Shown here piece after piece: positions 8,644 to 18,610 of a DNA stretch of 64,000 nt (its first letter is position 1; every line of letters begins with the position of its first letter). The translations under genes and the position numbers were made by a program. The DNA is from Castor canadensis (taxonomy: Eukaryota > Chordata > Mammalia > Rodentia > Castoridae). The notes under the pieces were generated by a model. That model saw only the letters and a list, made by a program, of their open reading frames with translations. It was not told the origin of the DNA and did no database searches. The DNA lies in NCBI RefSeq assembly GCF_047511655.1, contig NC_133386.1, positions 78,991,501 through 79,055,500 on the forward strand, given 5' to 3'.

Positions 8644-9140
8644 TGTTAGGATCCCCGAGAGACAGAAAGTCACGTGTGAATGCAATCAACAAAGCAGAGT
8701 TTATTGGGCTGGCTAGCCAGGGTCGAGCTCCCACACGGACACGCAGGACCGGTTAGGAAAACATGACCCTGAACCTCTTTAGGGGAGATCTTATATAGAC
8801 CATTACCTGCTGTTACAGCAAAAGCCTGCGTGGCACATAGCCAATGATTTTGTAACACCACATACATTTTCAGCCTATCCATTTAAGGGTACGTGTACTT
8901 CTTAGCCTATAGAGTAAAAGGTCAGCAGTTGCACGCATATTTTTGTTATCAACATTGAGCAAGCAGGCAGAGCACATCTTGCACATATATCCCATCATCT
9001 TTCGCAACCTGCTCACATTCCTCACATTCTATATGCCCGAGCCGAGCCCTGCTGCTCTGCTTATCTTATCTACACGGGGCGTTTGGTACTGGTCTCCCCA
9101 ACAAGGGGGTTGGGGTCCGCTGAGACATCTATTCCTTTCA
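8644..9140 (-). repeat. 5' LTR of the provirus (497 bp)
   Basis: TG...CA ends on the element strand. TATATAAG lies at 8797-8790 and AATAAA at 8705-8700. It is about 97.5% identical to the 3' LTR. Most differences are CpG to TpG/CpA changes, and most of those losses are in this copy. Confidence 0.93.
8790..8797 (-). promoter_or_regulatory. LTR TATA box (5' LTR)
   Basis: TATATAAG on the minus strand. It would promote transcription through leader, env and 3' LTR. Whether it is active is not shown. Confidence 0.6.
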
Positions 9141-9144
9141 TGGG
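9141..9144. repeat. Provirus target site duplication, right
   Basis: TGGG, identical to 5478-5481. Joining the flanks restores continuous AT-rich sequence that looks like the old L1 on both sides. Confidence 0.9.
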
Positions 9145-9169
9145 TTATTTTGTTTATTAACACACATTA

Positions 9170-9348
9170 ACACACAGTGGGCTCTGCTGCACTACTCTAG
9201 CTGTAGTCTTTCCTTTCTCTCTAATAAATCCTACTTTTTATATACCGGCATTGGCTCATCATTCAGCTGACTCCCGAGCCAGTTCCCTGGCCTGTGAAGG
9301 CAAGGACCCTCGACACCGACCTTCAGCACTTTGACACCAGCATGTAAC
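9170..9348 (+). repeat. LTR R/U5-like fragment
   Basis: TCTCTAATAAATCCTACTTTT at 9218-9238 followed by CATTGGCTCATC and CCTCGACACCGACC looks like the R-U5 end of a class I LTR on the plus strand. No partner or internal region is seen. Confidence 0.3.
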
Positions 9349-9396
9349 ATATATACATATATACATATATATATATATACATATATACATATACAT

Positions 9397-9443
<47 letters not shown>
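9349..9443. repeat. (ATATAC)n/(AT)n simple repeat
   Basis: About 95 bases of alternating TA with periodic ACATA. The Tyr/Ile-rich reading frames across it on both strands are artefacts. Confidence 0.95.
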
Positions 9444-9445
<2 letters not shown>

Positions 9446-9640
9446 AAGAGGTTTATTATAAGGAATTGGTTGATGGGATTATAGAAGCTGACAGGTTCCA
9501 AGATCTGCATGCACTTGGCAAGGTAGAGACCAGCAGAGCTGAAAGTATAGTTCCAGACCCAGTCCATAGGCCTGAGAACCAGGATGGCTGATGGTATAAT
9601 GTTGATACTGGATTTGTTGATTCTGTGTCCTGGCATAGTT
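9444..9640 (+). repeat. Old L1 3'-UTR-like fragment, first half
   Basis: TTATAAGGAATTGGTTGATG, GTTCCAGACCCAGTCC and GGCCTGAGAACCAGG match my memory of mammalian L1M 3' regions. It appears to resume at 10,150-10,440 after an LTR-like insertion. Confidence 0.5.
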
Positions 9641-10149
9641 GATGACTAAAGATGCAGGCCCAGGAGTTAAGAGTAAAGTAAACACAAAGTTTATTGAAAG
9701 GATAGCAAAGCACCCTGATGGTGGGACTTAGTGAAAAAGCTAAGCCAAACAATGGCTGAAGTCTAGGAGATGATATAGGGCACCAACTGACTTAGGACCA
9801 ACTGTTTGACCTTGAAACTACATTTGTGATTGGTTGGTGATGAGTCAGTTTCTTGCTGCACTCAGCCACCTGTCTGTCTCTCTCCTCATTGAATTGAGCA
9901 TTCCGAGGTTCGTCAGCTCATCCTGGCCTGGGGGCCCACATCTTGCAGCTGCATTTTGTTATTTTGGTTAAAGTCTTGTTATTTCCATGAGAAACCTATT
10001 GTTTCCCATGCCCCTTTTACATGTCTGCTTCCAAAGTGTCTTTCTCACCCAAAATGGAGTCACCTCTGTCATTGCACCCCTTATATTGTCACTATGAAAG
10101 CCAGCAGTCTGAAGAATCAGACAGAGCCAGTATTTTCAGTTTAGCGTCT
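9641..10149 (-). repeat. LTR-like insertion splitting the L1 3' region
   Basis: It lies between two halves of one L1-like 3' UTR and has a minus-strand AATAAA at 9689-9694 (plus TTTATT). It is a 500-base stretch with GAGGTTCGTCAGC and AAAATGGAGTCACC. Exact ends and duplication were not resolved. Confidence 0.4.
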
Positions 10150-10440
10150 GAAGGCAAGAAAAACAAATAAACAAAAACTGATGACCCAGGTAGAAGTCAA
10201 TCAGGAAGAAAGAGTTCCTTGTTATTCACTCTTCTTATTGTATTCAGGCATTCAACTGATTGGATGTGGCCCACCCACATTAGGGAGGCCTGCCTGTTTT
10301 ACTCAGTCTACTGATTCAAATGTTAATCTTACCCAGAAATGCCCTCACAGATGCATTCACAATAATGTTTGACCAAATGCCTGAGCACCCTATGTTTCAT
10401 TCAAGTTACAAATAAAATTAACTACCATAGATGTTAAGTG
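10150..10440 (+). repeat. Old L1 3'-UTR-like fragment, second half
   Basis: ATTCAACTGATTGGATGTGG, CCCACCCACATTAGGGAGG and AATGTTTGACCAAATGCCTG, ending AAATTAACTACCATAG, resemble the last part of L1M elements. Confidence 0.55.
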
Positions 10441-10559
10441 GTTAAGAGTATTGTTCAAATATTTGCCAGTTTTCTGATTTTTAAATTGGTGTTACCCAGA
10501 GAGGGGTTATGATCAGACAGTCTACTGACATTTCAGTTTAGTTAATTTTTGTTTCAAGT

Positions 10560-10905
10560 ATTTTGAAGTTTGATCATCAGGCACAAAAATATTTATGACC
10601 AGGTATACATATTATTTCTTCCTGAAAGATTAACACTTTTATCATGATCAAATATAACTCTTTATTTTGGGGCTTACATTTTTGTCTCCAAGTCCATTTT
10701 TCTGTTATTATAATAATGACTCAAACTTTAGCATGTTTATGGTGTATCTTTTCCATTTCTTTACTTTCAATCTATTCACTTCTTTATACTTAAAGTATCT
10801 TTTAAACAATATATACTTGGGTTCTTTAAAAAAATTAACATTCCTTATACTTAGGATTATTAGACAGCACTTCAGCACAATGCTTGAAGGCTATTTTAAA
10901 CAGTA
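10560..10905 (-). repeat. Degraded L1-like sequence
   Basis: Low-complexity T-rich text with blocks like ATCATGATCAAATATAACTC. Only a weak family assignment is possible. Reading frames here are not coding. Confidence 0.3.
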
Positions 10906-11084
10906 AAATCACCAACCAAAAGCACAAAAGTGCAAAAATCATAGCACTTAAACAGACCATGAAAAGACACTTGTTTATAGTATGAGAACTGAAATAAGAA
11001 GACAGAGCAGCCATCACCTTGTTTATCCTCTCTTGAGAATGTGCTAGAAAGGTGTGCACTGGACGGTTGCTGGTGGGTGGAGTC

Positions 11085-11420
11085 TGTGACTTCCAAATTC
11101 TTTGTGGCCTGCAAGGAAGAACCCATCACAGGACACATGGGTGTAAATGTGATTTATTAAAAGTTATGGAAGGGAAATACAGATGGAAGCTGGAAAGCAG
11201 AGAGCGTGCTTCTCTTTTTCAGGTGCTTTTAAAACTTTTGCTAATCTCTAGGAAGGGAGGAACCAGGTAGTTCCCATCCAATAATCAGTGAGTGGGGAGG
11301 GGCATGGATGGACCTTGGGCCAGGTGAGGGCAGTCCCTGAGTCAGAGTGTGGTCAGTTAGAAATGTAATGTTAAGTTTCTAGGAGTCCCAAACTTCTTCC
11401 TAATTTTAGCCTGCCTCAGG
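11085..11420 (-). repeat. LTR-like fragment
   Basis: It contains minus-strand AATAAA (11,153-11,158), AGGAACCAGGTAGTTCCC and a final TTAGCCTGCCTCAGGAC that resembles the 1-230 fragment. No terminal duplication was found. Confidence 0.35.
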
Positions 11421-11459
11421 ACAATTTAATTTGGTTGTTCTGCATATAATCCTGAATGA

Positions 11460-12200
11460 CCATGAAAGTACTGTGGTTATTGATTTTTGGAGTAACAAAT
11501 AAAAGTTAGCATTATCAAGTAGGAAATTTTCAAATATGGAATCTGTGAATAATGAGATGTATTTCCTCAAATATTTTCCTTTCACGTGATAGTCTTTCTT
11601 TCTTGAAATTTCAAGTTTCCATCTGGAAGCTTTCCCATCACACTAAAGAACTTTCTTTAGAATTTGTGGTGGCAAATTTGGGTGGTGACTAATTCTCTTA
11701 GTTTTCATTTCTCTGAAAATACCTTTACCCCCTCATCATTATCTGGGTTGATAGTTTCTTTCTTTAGCTCTCTAAAGATATTGAGATACTGTTGCCTTGT
11801 CTTCAAAGCTCATGATGCAAAATCTGTGGTGAGTCAAATCATCATTCATTTTATGTAATAGTTTTTCTCTGAGTGTGTTCAATTTCTCTTTACCTTTGGT
11901 TTTCAGCAATCTGACAATAACTTTTCTAGGAATAATTAGCTTTGCATTTTTCCTGCCTTAGTTTGCTGTACTTCTTTAGATCTGTAAATGTGTCTTTCAG
12001 GATAGGGGTGGGGTTGCTACACAGGAAGAGACGGTACCTAGTGTTCTGGAGATAGGGATTCCTGAATATTCCATAAGCAGTCACATGGGCACTGTCCTAT
12101 CAAACTCAAGATTCTATATTCTAAGTAAGGAATTTGTATTGTTTGTATTGTGGGATGGTAGATAAGCTTAATTGCCTGGCATGGTCTTGCTATGGTCCTT
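11460..12200 (-). repeat. Degraded ancient L1-like sequence
   Basis: Text such as GGTGACTAATTCTCTTAGTTTTCATTTCTCTGAAAATACC resembles antisense L1M sequence. Heavily decayed, with no intact frame. Confidence 0.35.
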
Positions 12201-12882
12201 CAATTAATTGCTTTGTAATTTAGTCTGCACTCTTTTGCCACCTCTAGATATGTTCTTTTTCTGCTATTGTGTGTGTGTGTGGCAGCTTTGTCTTCCTATT
12301 GTTTGGGGGCTGTTACTAATTTCTTCCTATATATCCTTTCAGGAATGTATTCCTTCAAGGAATCCATTCTTATAAGTCTAGACCATCAGGGGCTTATTTT
12401 TTTACTTATAAGCTTATATGAATTTAACAATCTTAAGTACTTCTTTTCTGCCAATTTTACAGATTTGTGGTATGAAGAAAAGACTCAAGAATGAATCAAA
12501 ATAGCTCACCTTTTCTCCTCTTCCTCCTCTCCACCTTCTTCACTCCCTTCCTTCCTTTCTTCCTCTCTTTCTTTCTTGGCAGCCAAATTTAATTATTAAA
12601 CTAAGTAGAGAAGGAATACAAGCAGTTCTACATAAGATGGACCAAGAAAGGAACACCACATATTCTCAGCCAGTAAAGGAGATTGTTTTGGGAGTTCAGA
12701 GTGTTCTGATTAAAACAGAATATTAAGCCACCCTAATTGATAAGATTGATTTTTCACAGTTTTGCTTATTTCACACAGGCTTTGAATTTGTCTTGAATTT
12801 CTCTAGTATTTGCCTTCAATTTCTAAGATTTGTGGATTGACTATGCTTTGAGCATAAACAGTTTGAAATTTATATTCAGACA

Positions 12883-12896
12883 CTGCCACCTTGTGG
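12883..12896 (-). promoter_or_regulatory. Candidate CTCF motif
   Basis: CTGCCACCTTGTGG; its reverse, CCACAAGGTGGCAG, fits the core CTCF consensus CCANNAGRKGGC well. It lies about 3 kb upstream of the IBTK CpG island. Only a motif match. Confidence 0.4.
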
Positions 12897-13049
12897 ATCA
12901 TTCCGTCTGTGTCCCCATTCCACCTTTCAAACACTTGGATCTACTGAATCAAGTGATGTTTCCAATGGAAGTGATCCATTCAGAGTTCAGGTTATATCGA
13001 CAAAACACCAAGAACAATACTAAAAGCTTGACATATGTCATTTAAACTT

Positions 13050-13195
13050 CATAAGAGCTTTATGAAAGTACTATTAAACCCATTTTAGAGATGAGAACAC
13101 TAGGCCTGCAAGGGTTATGTAACTTGCCTGAGGTCTCTCAGTAAGAATAGCAGTAAAATTTTATAACTCGATAGCTTGCCTCCAGGTCCCTTCTT
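13050..13195 (-). repeat. MIR SINE
   Basis: CCCATTTTAGAGATGAGAAC, then TATGTAACTTGCCTGAGGTC and CAGTAAGAATAGCAG are the antisense MIR core. Old and diverged. Confidence 0.7.
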
Positions 13196-13199
13196 TTTA

Positions 13200-14090
13200 C
13201 TGCACCCATGTGTAAAACTAATAAATCGAAAACCAAAGTGGTGTGATACTTAAGTTATGTCGTAATATAGAAGGAATGCTATTAGAAAAGATATTAAAGG
13301 TTTCACAGATTTGTGAGTGAGAATTTGAAGGACACTCATATAGGAAGAATGTAGCTGAAATAATATTCTTTGATCTAAGAGTTCAGCCTACTATTGGTCT
13401 ATAATGTTTTGCCTGGCCAATGTACCATGCCTTCTAAGGAAGTACTCCTCGCTCTGATTCATCCATAGACCTTATTAGAGACTGTCAATCATGACATCTT
13501 TGATTCTTCTCCTAATCTGAACCAATAGGGATTCTTGGAATTTCCGCATTTGAGGCAGAGGGCTCAGCACTACTATCTTCCCTAATGGCAAAGCTGAAGT
13601 GTGCACCAGAAAACTAGTCAGCCAAGTGCTCTCCCGTGGAAGGTGGTCTAGAATAACAGAAAATAAAGCTAAACAGTAAGGTTCCAGTTATTTCTAGGCC
13701 AGTTACACTGTCAACTTTCCTGTAAAATAATTATTCTTATGGAACCTAATCAGATTTGGGTTTCCAGCCAAGTTCTCATATTTTCTTTTCTATCACTAGC
13801 TTAAGTAAGATAAGCACTGTCATTTGGCACCTCCTGTACAACATGAAAAACATCACTGCACACATAAGGAGTTAGCATTTTTGATTATGAAGGATAGCAT
13901 TTATTTTGGAAAAATGACATTTTAGGAGTTTATTACAGATGCTGTGCGGCTCAGTATTTTTACAGTGTTTCACTCTTCATGCCTGAACTATTCTTCTCTA
14001 CTTGCTCCTTGATGGCTTTAAAGCCATTTCTAGTTTTATTTCTTTCTTTAAATCTACTTTATAAATTCCAGTTTAATTATTTTTCTAAAC
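13200..14090. other. Intergenic stretch, nothing recognised
   Basis: Mostly unique-looking AT-rich sequence with no credible open frame, RNA or repeat signature. It could hold regulatory sequence upstream of IBTK that is not visible by inspection. Confidence 0.4.
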
Positions 14091-14091
14091 T

Positions 14092-14176
14092 CTTTTTTGG
14101 TGGTACTGGGGTTTGAACTTGGGGCCTTGCCTTTGCTAGGCAGGTGCTCTATCACCTGAGTCATCCCCCCAACCCT
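14092..14176 (-). mobile_element. ID-type SINE
   Basis: Reverse of a tRNA-like head: GGTACTGGGGTTTGAACTTG (B box) and GGCAGGTGCTCTATCACC (A box). This is the variant form with CAGGTGA in place of CAGTGG. Confidence 0.8.
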
Positions 14177-14824
14177 AATTTTTTTAATCACCTAATGTTT
14201 TCTTGCAATGAAAAATTACTAAATTCAAAACGATAGAAATTAAGAAATGCCCATAATCCCACAAGACAGAAATAAGCACTGTTATAGGTATATTTCAACC
14301 CATTCAATCTTTCATGTGTAAACATAAAATTTTTAAAAAGACACAAAATGGCTAATTTTGATTTCTTCCTTCCCTATCCACATTTACAATGCATTTTCAT
14401 TTAGTTGTATGTATGCTATTTTCTATTTACCTCTAAATTCTGTCCTCCAAGTAACCAGTACCTTTGTACTTTTTTTACTTTTCTAGGGAAAACCGGAGCA
14501 ATTCTACGTTCCTTGACCTGGAATGTTGTTTCCTACTTATCTAGTTATCGCCTATTCATTCCTCCCATTTTAATTCAAGTGTCATTTCTTTGGGAAATAA
14601 AATGAAATCTACAGATTTTGTTTTTTGGAGGGGGCATGTAAAAGTTGCGATTTATGTTTAAGATTTTGGGTGTATGAGCTTTTTGGTTCCCCAGTGCTTA
14701 CCAAAGGGCCTGACACCTGAAAATTTTTAGGTAAATAAATGACATCTTGGACTAGTTTAGTTGCTGAGGAGACATTTTATTTGTGAAAACTAGCAATGTT
14801 TGTGAAGTGTTGCGTGCGAAACAC

Positions 14825-14990
14825 TTTGCTAAGAGCTGCATATGTCTATCTCATCACATTTTAACTATCCCCAAAATGCATTACTGTTCCCACTTGGCCA
14901 ATGAGGAAACTGAGGTTTTAGAAAAGCTAATTAACTTGTGTGGATAGGTACAAGTAAGAGACAGACACAAGATGTGAACTCAGGTCAACG
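14825..14990 (-). repeat. MIR SINE
   Basis: CCACTTGGCCAATGAGGAAA, CTGAGGTTTTAGAAAAGC and GATGTGAACTCAGGTCA give the antisense MIR order. Confidence 0.6.
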
Positions 14991-15885
14991 CATTTATTTA
15001 CATTACCAGCTTTGTTTGCCACCACTGGCTTTGTTCATGAACACTTAAGTCATAGCGCAGTACTTTCCAAACCACTCACTTCTTACATTGCAGATTGGTC
15101 TTAGTTACGTATCAGATAGGAAGTCGGGGACCACAGAAAAGCATTATTCTAGGAAGGGAAACAGGAGTCGGTCCCCGACAGTCTCCTTCACTACGTGGCA
15201 GAAGCTGAGCCAAGTGCGGACTGCAGCGCTGTTTGCTGCGAGCCGATGTTTACCGAGTGCCAACCGCGTCAGGCATTCAGCAGCAGGCTTCCCACTCGGT
15301 CGTGACGGCTGGCTCTCTCTCCTCCCTAACGCTTCTCACGCAGCCGCTTAAAAGACGGCCCTCAGACGCAGGCTTAAATGGAGAAGAGCCTAGTGCTGCC
15401 TGGCGCCGGGCACCGACTGGCGTGACCCGGGTCAGCAGCTGGTGGCACGGGGGCGACAGTGACGCCTGCTGACCAAGGGAGCGGCTCCCGGATCGTCCGG
15501 GTGTACCCGGAAGTCCGAGGGCGGCGGGGCTGCGTCCGAAAGCCGACGCCTTCGGTGTCCCAAGGACCCCGCTGCCAGAGCTACGGGGGCGGAAACGCTT
15601 TTTGCGCACGACGCTGACAGGGTTCCTACGGCGTGGTAGTCGCACGGCCGAGTCTCCCGTCTTCTCCAAGTCTCCGGAAGAGAGACGTTTCTACCTGGAC
15701 GGTGGCTGACCCCGAGAGGGACACTTCATCCCCACGGTTAACTTGCGGTTCTCGGCCGCAGCCAGTCCCCGCCCCTAGCCTGCACAGTGGCCTCCAGGCC
15801 GCCGGCCGGGTCAAGTTCCACAGGGGCGCCGGGGAAAGGCCGCAGATGGGGTGCTGCCACGCTAGGCCTTCTGGGCAGGTGCCAG

Positions 15886-15890
15886 CCAAT
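15886..15890 (+). promoter_or_regulatory. CCAAT box 1
   Basis: CAGCCAATC context, the preferred NF-Y site. It lies 31 bases before a second copy at 15,917, close to three helical turns. Confidence 0.55.
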
Positions 15891-15916
15891 CGCCGCGAGG
15901 CACACATGCGCTCCAG

Positions 15917-15921
15917 CCAAT
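15917..15921 (+). promoter_or_regulatory. CCAAT box 2
   Basis: CAGCCAATC again. Paired NF-Y sites typically lie 60-100 bases before the start in TATA-less CpG promoters, which would place transcription start near 15,980-16,030. Confidence 0.55.
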
Positions 15922-15979
15922 CAACGCCCGTTTTATTTCTGAGTACCGCCCGCTCTAGCCCTTTTTCCCTTCCCCCTCC

Positions 15980-16159
15980 GCCTCCAGGTGCTTGTAGTCG
16001 CGGCTGTAGCTGCGGCCGCCTCCTGAGCTGACCAGGGTCTGGGGACGGGTCCCTCCTGGCGTCCTTCGGTTGCTCTGGTTGCCTTCATTGAGGATGAGTA
16101 CCCGTGCCGCTGTTTACCGACCCCGTGGAGACCAGCGGCGCACTTTCATCTAGCGACTG
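15980..16159 (+). other. IBTK: Probable IBTK non-coding exon 1
   Basis: The donor at the right end reads GACTG|GTGAGG at 16,159/16,160. The left end is only inferred from the CCAAT boxes. It contains one upstream ATG at 16,094. The joined exon would splice to the exon holding the start codon at 26,337. Other donors in the island are possible. Confidence 0.45.
16094..16153 (+). CDS. Upstream ORF in the putative 5' UTR (19 codons)
   Basis: The ATG in GAGGATGAG opens a short frame, MSTRAAVYRPRGDQRRTFI, that stops at TAG six bases before the inferred donor, so it lies wholly within exon 1. If transcription starts upstream of it, ribosomes would meet it before the IBTK start. The -3 base is G but +4 is A, a moderately favourable context. 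Confidence 0.35.
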   Translation: MSTRAAVYRPRGDQRRTFI

Positions 16160-16844
16160 GTGAGGCGGTCGGGCTGAGGCGAGGCGTCCCGTCAGCCCTG
16201 GGGCGACGGGAGACCGTGTGCCTACGGAGGGTGCGGACGCCCGAGGCGCGGGTGGGCGGCGGGAGGGGACCCCGCGGTGCGGGGATGGCTGAGCCCGCGC
16301 GAGTGAGTGGCCCGGGTCCTCGCGGCCGGCCCCCCCGCGCGTCCACCCCGTCAGCTGATGAATGGCCTGTCCCGGCGGTGACCTGCGACGTCGCAGCTCT
16401 GCGCGACCCGCCCTCCACCCATGTTGCACTTCTAGTTCTGTCCCGGGTCACTTCCCAGGGAGCCATGGTTTCGAAGCTGTTGCTAGAGGCGCCCCGGTCC
16501 CTTGTCCCCCCGTGGAGTCACAGAGTTTTGAGTCCTTTCTGGGGTTTCTGACTTTGAGGCCAGGTTGCAAAGTGAAGTGGGAATTGACTACTGTGTGAAA
16601 AGGTTCTTTTAGGGGTAGCTGGGGAGACAGCGTGGAGGCCTTTTGTTAGGTGTCGGGTTCAGTTTTAGTTCAGATGCAAATCGATAACCAGGCCACGGGC
16701 CAACCTGGACTTCGACATAGTCGTCAGGCTTCACTTGTGTTAGCAGACTGCATAGTTTTTAGGGAGCACAGCTCGAGTAGTACTCTTTTTCTTATGCTTC
16801 CCAAAAGGGCATTACAAATCAGAAATTTACCAGAAATACTTGTG

Positions 16845-16921
16845 GAGGCAGGAGTATGTGGAGTTCGAGACCAGCCTGAGCTACATAGTAAGACCCTATC
16901 TCCAAAAAAAAAAAAAAAAAA
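16845..16921 (+). mobile_element. B1-like SINE, 3' part
   Basis: GAGTTCGAGACCAGCCTGAG, CTACATAGTAAGACCC and a long A tail at 16,902-16,922. 5'-truncated 7SL-derived element on the plus strand. Confidence 0.85.
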
Positions 16922-17663
16922 ACAAAACTGAATGGGTATGACTCTTGTGAATGTGTAGTGTATCTGTAAGGTGCCAATTCGCAGGGTGTCTTGATAATTT
17001 CCTTTTTCTGTTTTTGATTTCCTCGAGTTTTGTTTTAGAAACTGAAGTGTGATAGGTGAAGCCAGAAACAGGTGTTTTCTATAAAGAAGTATATTACAGA
17101 TACTTGCAAAACTTTTGTCACACTACAGTTTACTTCAAGAAAACTTTGAAAACTGGATATTAATTTTTCAGTATGCTAAATTTAACTCAAAATGCTTCTG
17201 GTCTATAAAATTCAATAAGACTATAAATAAATGCGCCTGATAATTAAAGAAGCATGGTATCACTTGGTTGTTACAAATGGTACAAAACTGATTTAGTGTT
17301 ATAGATAGGGTAATAATTCTTTGCCACATCCAGATGTGCTTGTCCCCTAAAATTTGGACAATTTCTCTTTTGTAAAACTAGATATTGTACTGAGAAAGCA
17401 TTGAACTGAAGTTTCTGAATCTTGTACATGGAATATTTGAGAAAACCTTAGAATGAAATACAATGTTAATAAAGTTAAATTACTAATTTCCTAAAGTTGT
17501 ATTTCTATTTTAAAATCTATTTTTAGAGCTTACAGAAAGAATTTTCAAATTCCTTGATTACAAGTCACTGTAATCTGCAGATTATAACATTTGTTTTAAT
17601 TTAATATAAATACAAATTTAAGGGGAAGATATTTTGGTTTTAAAGAACACTTTAATAGTGTAA

Positions 17664-17750
17664 CTTTTTTTCTGGTAGTACAGGCATTTGAACTCAGCGT
17701 CTCATGCTTGCTAGACAGGTGCTCTACCACTTGTGTCACTCTGCCAGCTG
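17664..17750 (-). mobile_element. ID-type SINE
   Basis: GGTAGTACAGGCATTTGAACTC and GACAGGTGCTCTACCACTTG, with CACTCTGCCAGC at the element start. Variant ID form. Confidence 0.8.
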
Positions 17751-17884
17751 AAGAGCACTTTAAAACAATAAGCATACTTATTGAATATGTACTATATTTT
17801 GTGAAAAATATATAGTATTCTCCTTTCTCCCTTCCCTTATGGAGCTTAAAATCTTTATGTATGAGCAAGGCATACACTTACAAG

Positions 17885-17961
17885 GCAGATTATTATTGTC
17901 ATCATTTCACAAATGAAGAAATTGAGGATTGGGAGGCTTAAGTTACTTGCTCAAGATTTTA
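17885..17961 (-). repeat. MIR fragment
   Basis: CATCATTTCACAAATGAAGAAATTGAGG and TTACTTGCTCAAGATTTTAG are antisense MIR core text. Confidence 0.5.
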
Positions 17962-17980
17962 GATGTAGTAACCCAGTTCT

Positions 17981-18007
17981 ACACTTGATCTTAGCCAGTA
18001 TGAAGAA
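17981..18007 (-). pseudogene. Tiny U2 snRNA-like insertion
   Basis: On the minus strand it ends TGGCTAAGATCAAGTGT, matching U2 snRNA from about nucleotide 18 to 34 (from memory). The flanking 19-mers at 17,962-17,980 and 18,008-18,026 are alike at 16 positions, with three G/A differences, as expected of an old target duplication. A truncated retrocopy is the simplest reading; chance similarity is possible because the match is short. Confidence 0.4.
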
Positions 18008-18139
18008 GATATAGTAGCCCAATTCTCATTAAGATAATTTTTCATACTGCGGTTTACTACTTATTGAAGATTTCCTAACTGCGTTTTGAGAGAGCAGTTT
18101 CATAAAGTAAAATAGGCACTATCTAGAAGACTCTCTATC

Positions 18140-18290
18140 AACTCATGGATAGGCTACTTAATTCTTCGTAGTAAAATGGAGTCAGTCATATTTACATGGG
18201 GCAAGAATGAGGCTGAAATGAGGGTTAAATTTATGTAAAACTCTAAATGTGTCCGTATGAAAGTTCAAACACTGATAAGTATTATGTTTG
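18140..18290 (+). repeat. MIR fragment
   Basis: GGCTACTTAATTCTTCGTAG...AAAATGGAGTCAGTCATA and GAAATGAGGGTTAAATTTATG follow sense MIR order. Confidence 0.45.
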
Positions 18291-18464
18291 TAAGCCATGA
18301 GGAAGTGGCAGCCTTTTAAAGATCTGGATAAAATGCATCCCAAGCAGAAAGGGCCCTGATACAGTTCACACATTTTCTGTTCTCTTAACAAACAGGTCGT
18401 TCTTCCTCTTTTTTTTTTTTTTTTTTTTTTTAAACAACAACAAAAAAACCCACAACTTTTGTTA

Positions 18465-18610
18465 GATGCTTACCATATGAGTAGTCTCATTAAAATTTCA
18501 GAATAACTCAGGAGCTAATAGTTATCTCCTTTTCACATTTGAGAAAATTGAAACTTAAAGAAATTAAGTGCTGTGCCCAAGTTCACTTAGCTATTTAGTT
18601 GTAGTTGTAT
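18465..18610 (-). repeat. MIR fragment
   Basis: CTTTTCACATTTGAGAAAATTG, AAATTAAGTGCTGTGCCCAAG and TTAGCTATTTAG follow antisense MIR order. Confidence 0.45.

Larger units (their letters stand above)
5482..9140 (-). mobile_element. Internally deleted gammaretrovirus-like provirus
   Basis: A 3.66-kb class I endogenous retrovirus on the minus strand. Its order is 5' LTR (9140-8644), a primer binding site resembling tRNA-Gln (8641-8623), leader, a short integrase tail (8180-8034), env (7939-6005), polypurine tract (6001-5986) and 3' LTR (5985-5482). The LTRs have TG...CA ends on the element strand and the integration site is duplicated as TGGG. Gag, protease, reverse transcriptase, RNase H and most of integrase are absent, so the copy cannot be autonomous. 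The LTRs differ by about 12 substitutions and two small indels over about 497 aligned bases, so insertion is recent on a mammalian scale. Because the LTRs and target duplication are intact, the gag-pol loss probably happened before or at integration (for example during reverse transcription) or as a clean later deletion. Confidence 0.93.
15150..16600. promoter_or_regulatory. IBTK: CpG island, IBTK promoter region
   Basis: About 1.4 kb of strongly GC-rich sequence dense in CpG, in contrast to the AT-rich, CpG-poor DNA on both sides. It lies 10 kb upstream of the first IBTK coding exon and on the correct side. It has no TATA box near the likely start. Several 60-130-codon frames cross it on both strands, but these are expected by chance in stop-poor GC-rich DNA and none resembles a known protein. 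Confidence 0.85.

Noticed and set aside
8158..8685. 175-codon minus-strand frame across the proviral leader
   Set aside because: It starts in the LTR, crosses the primer binding site and the deletion junction, and has no Gag or other recognisable domain.
9259..9636. Frames rich in Tyr-Ile repeats
   Set aside because: Translation of the alternating TA/ATAC simple repeat.
15088..16598. Several open frames of 60-130 codons on both strands of the CpG island
   Set aside because: GC-rich DNA has few stop codons; frames overlap on both strands, show low-complexity Pro/Arg/Ser composition and match no family. The region is better explained as promoter and 5' UTR.
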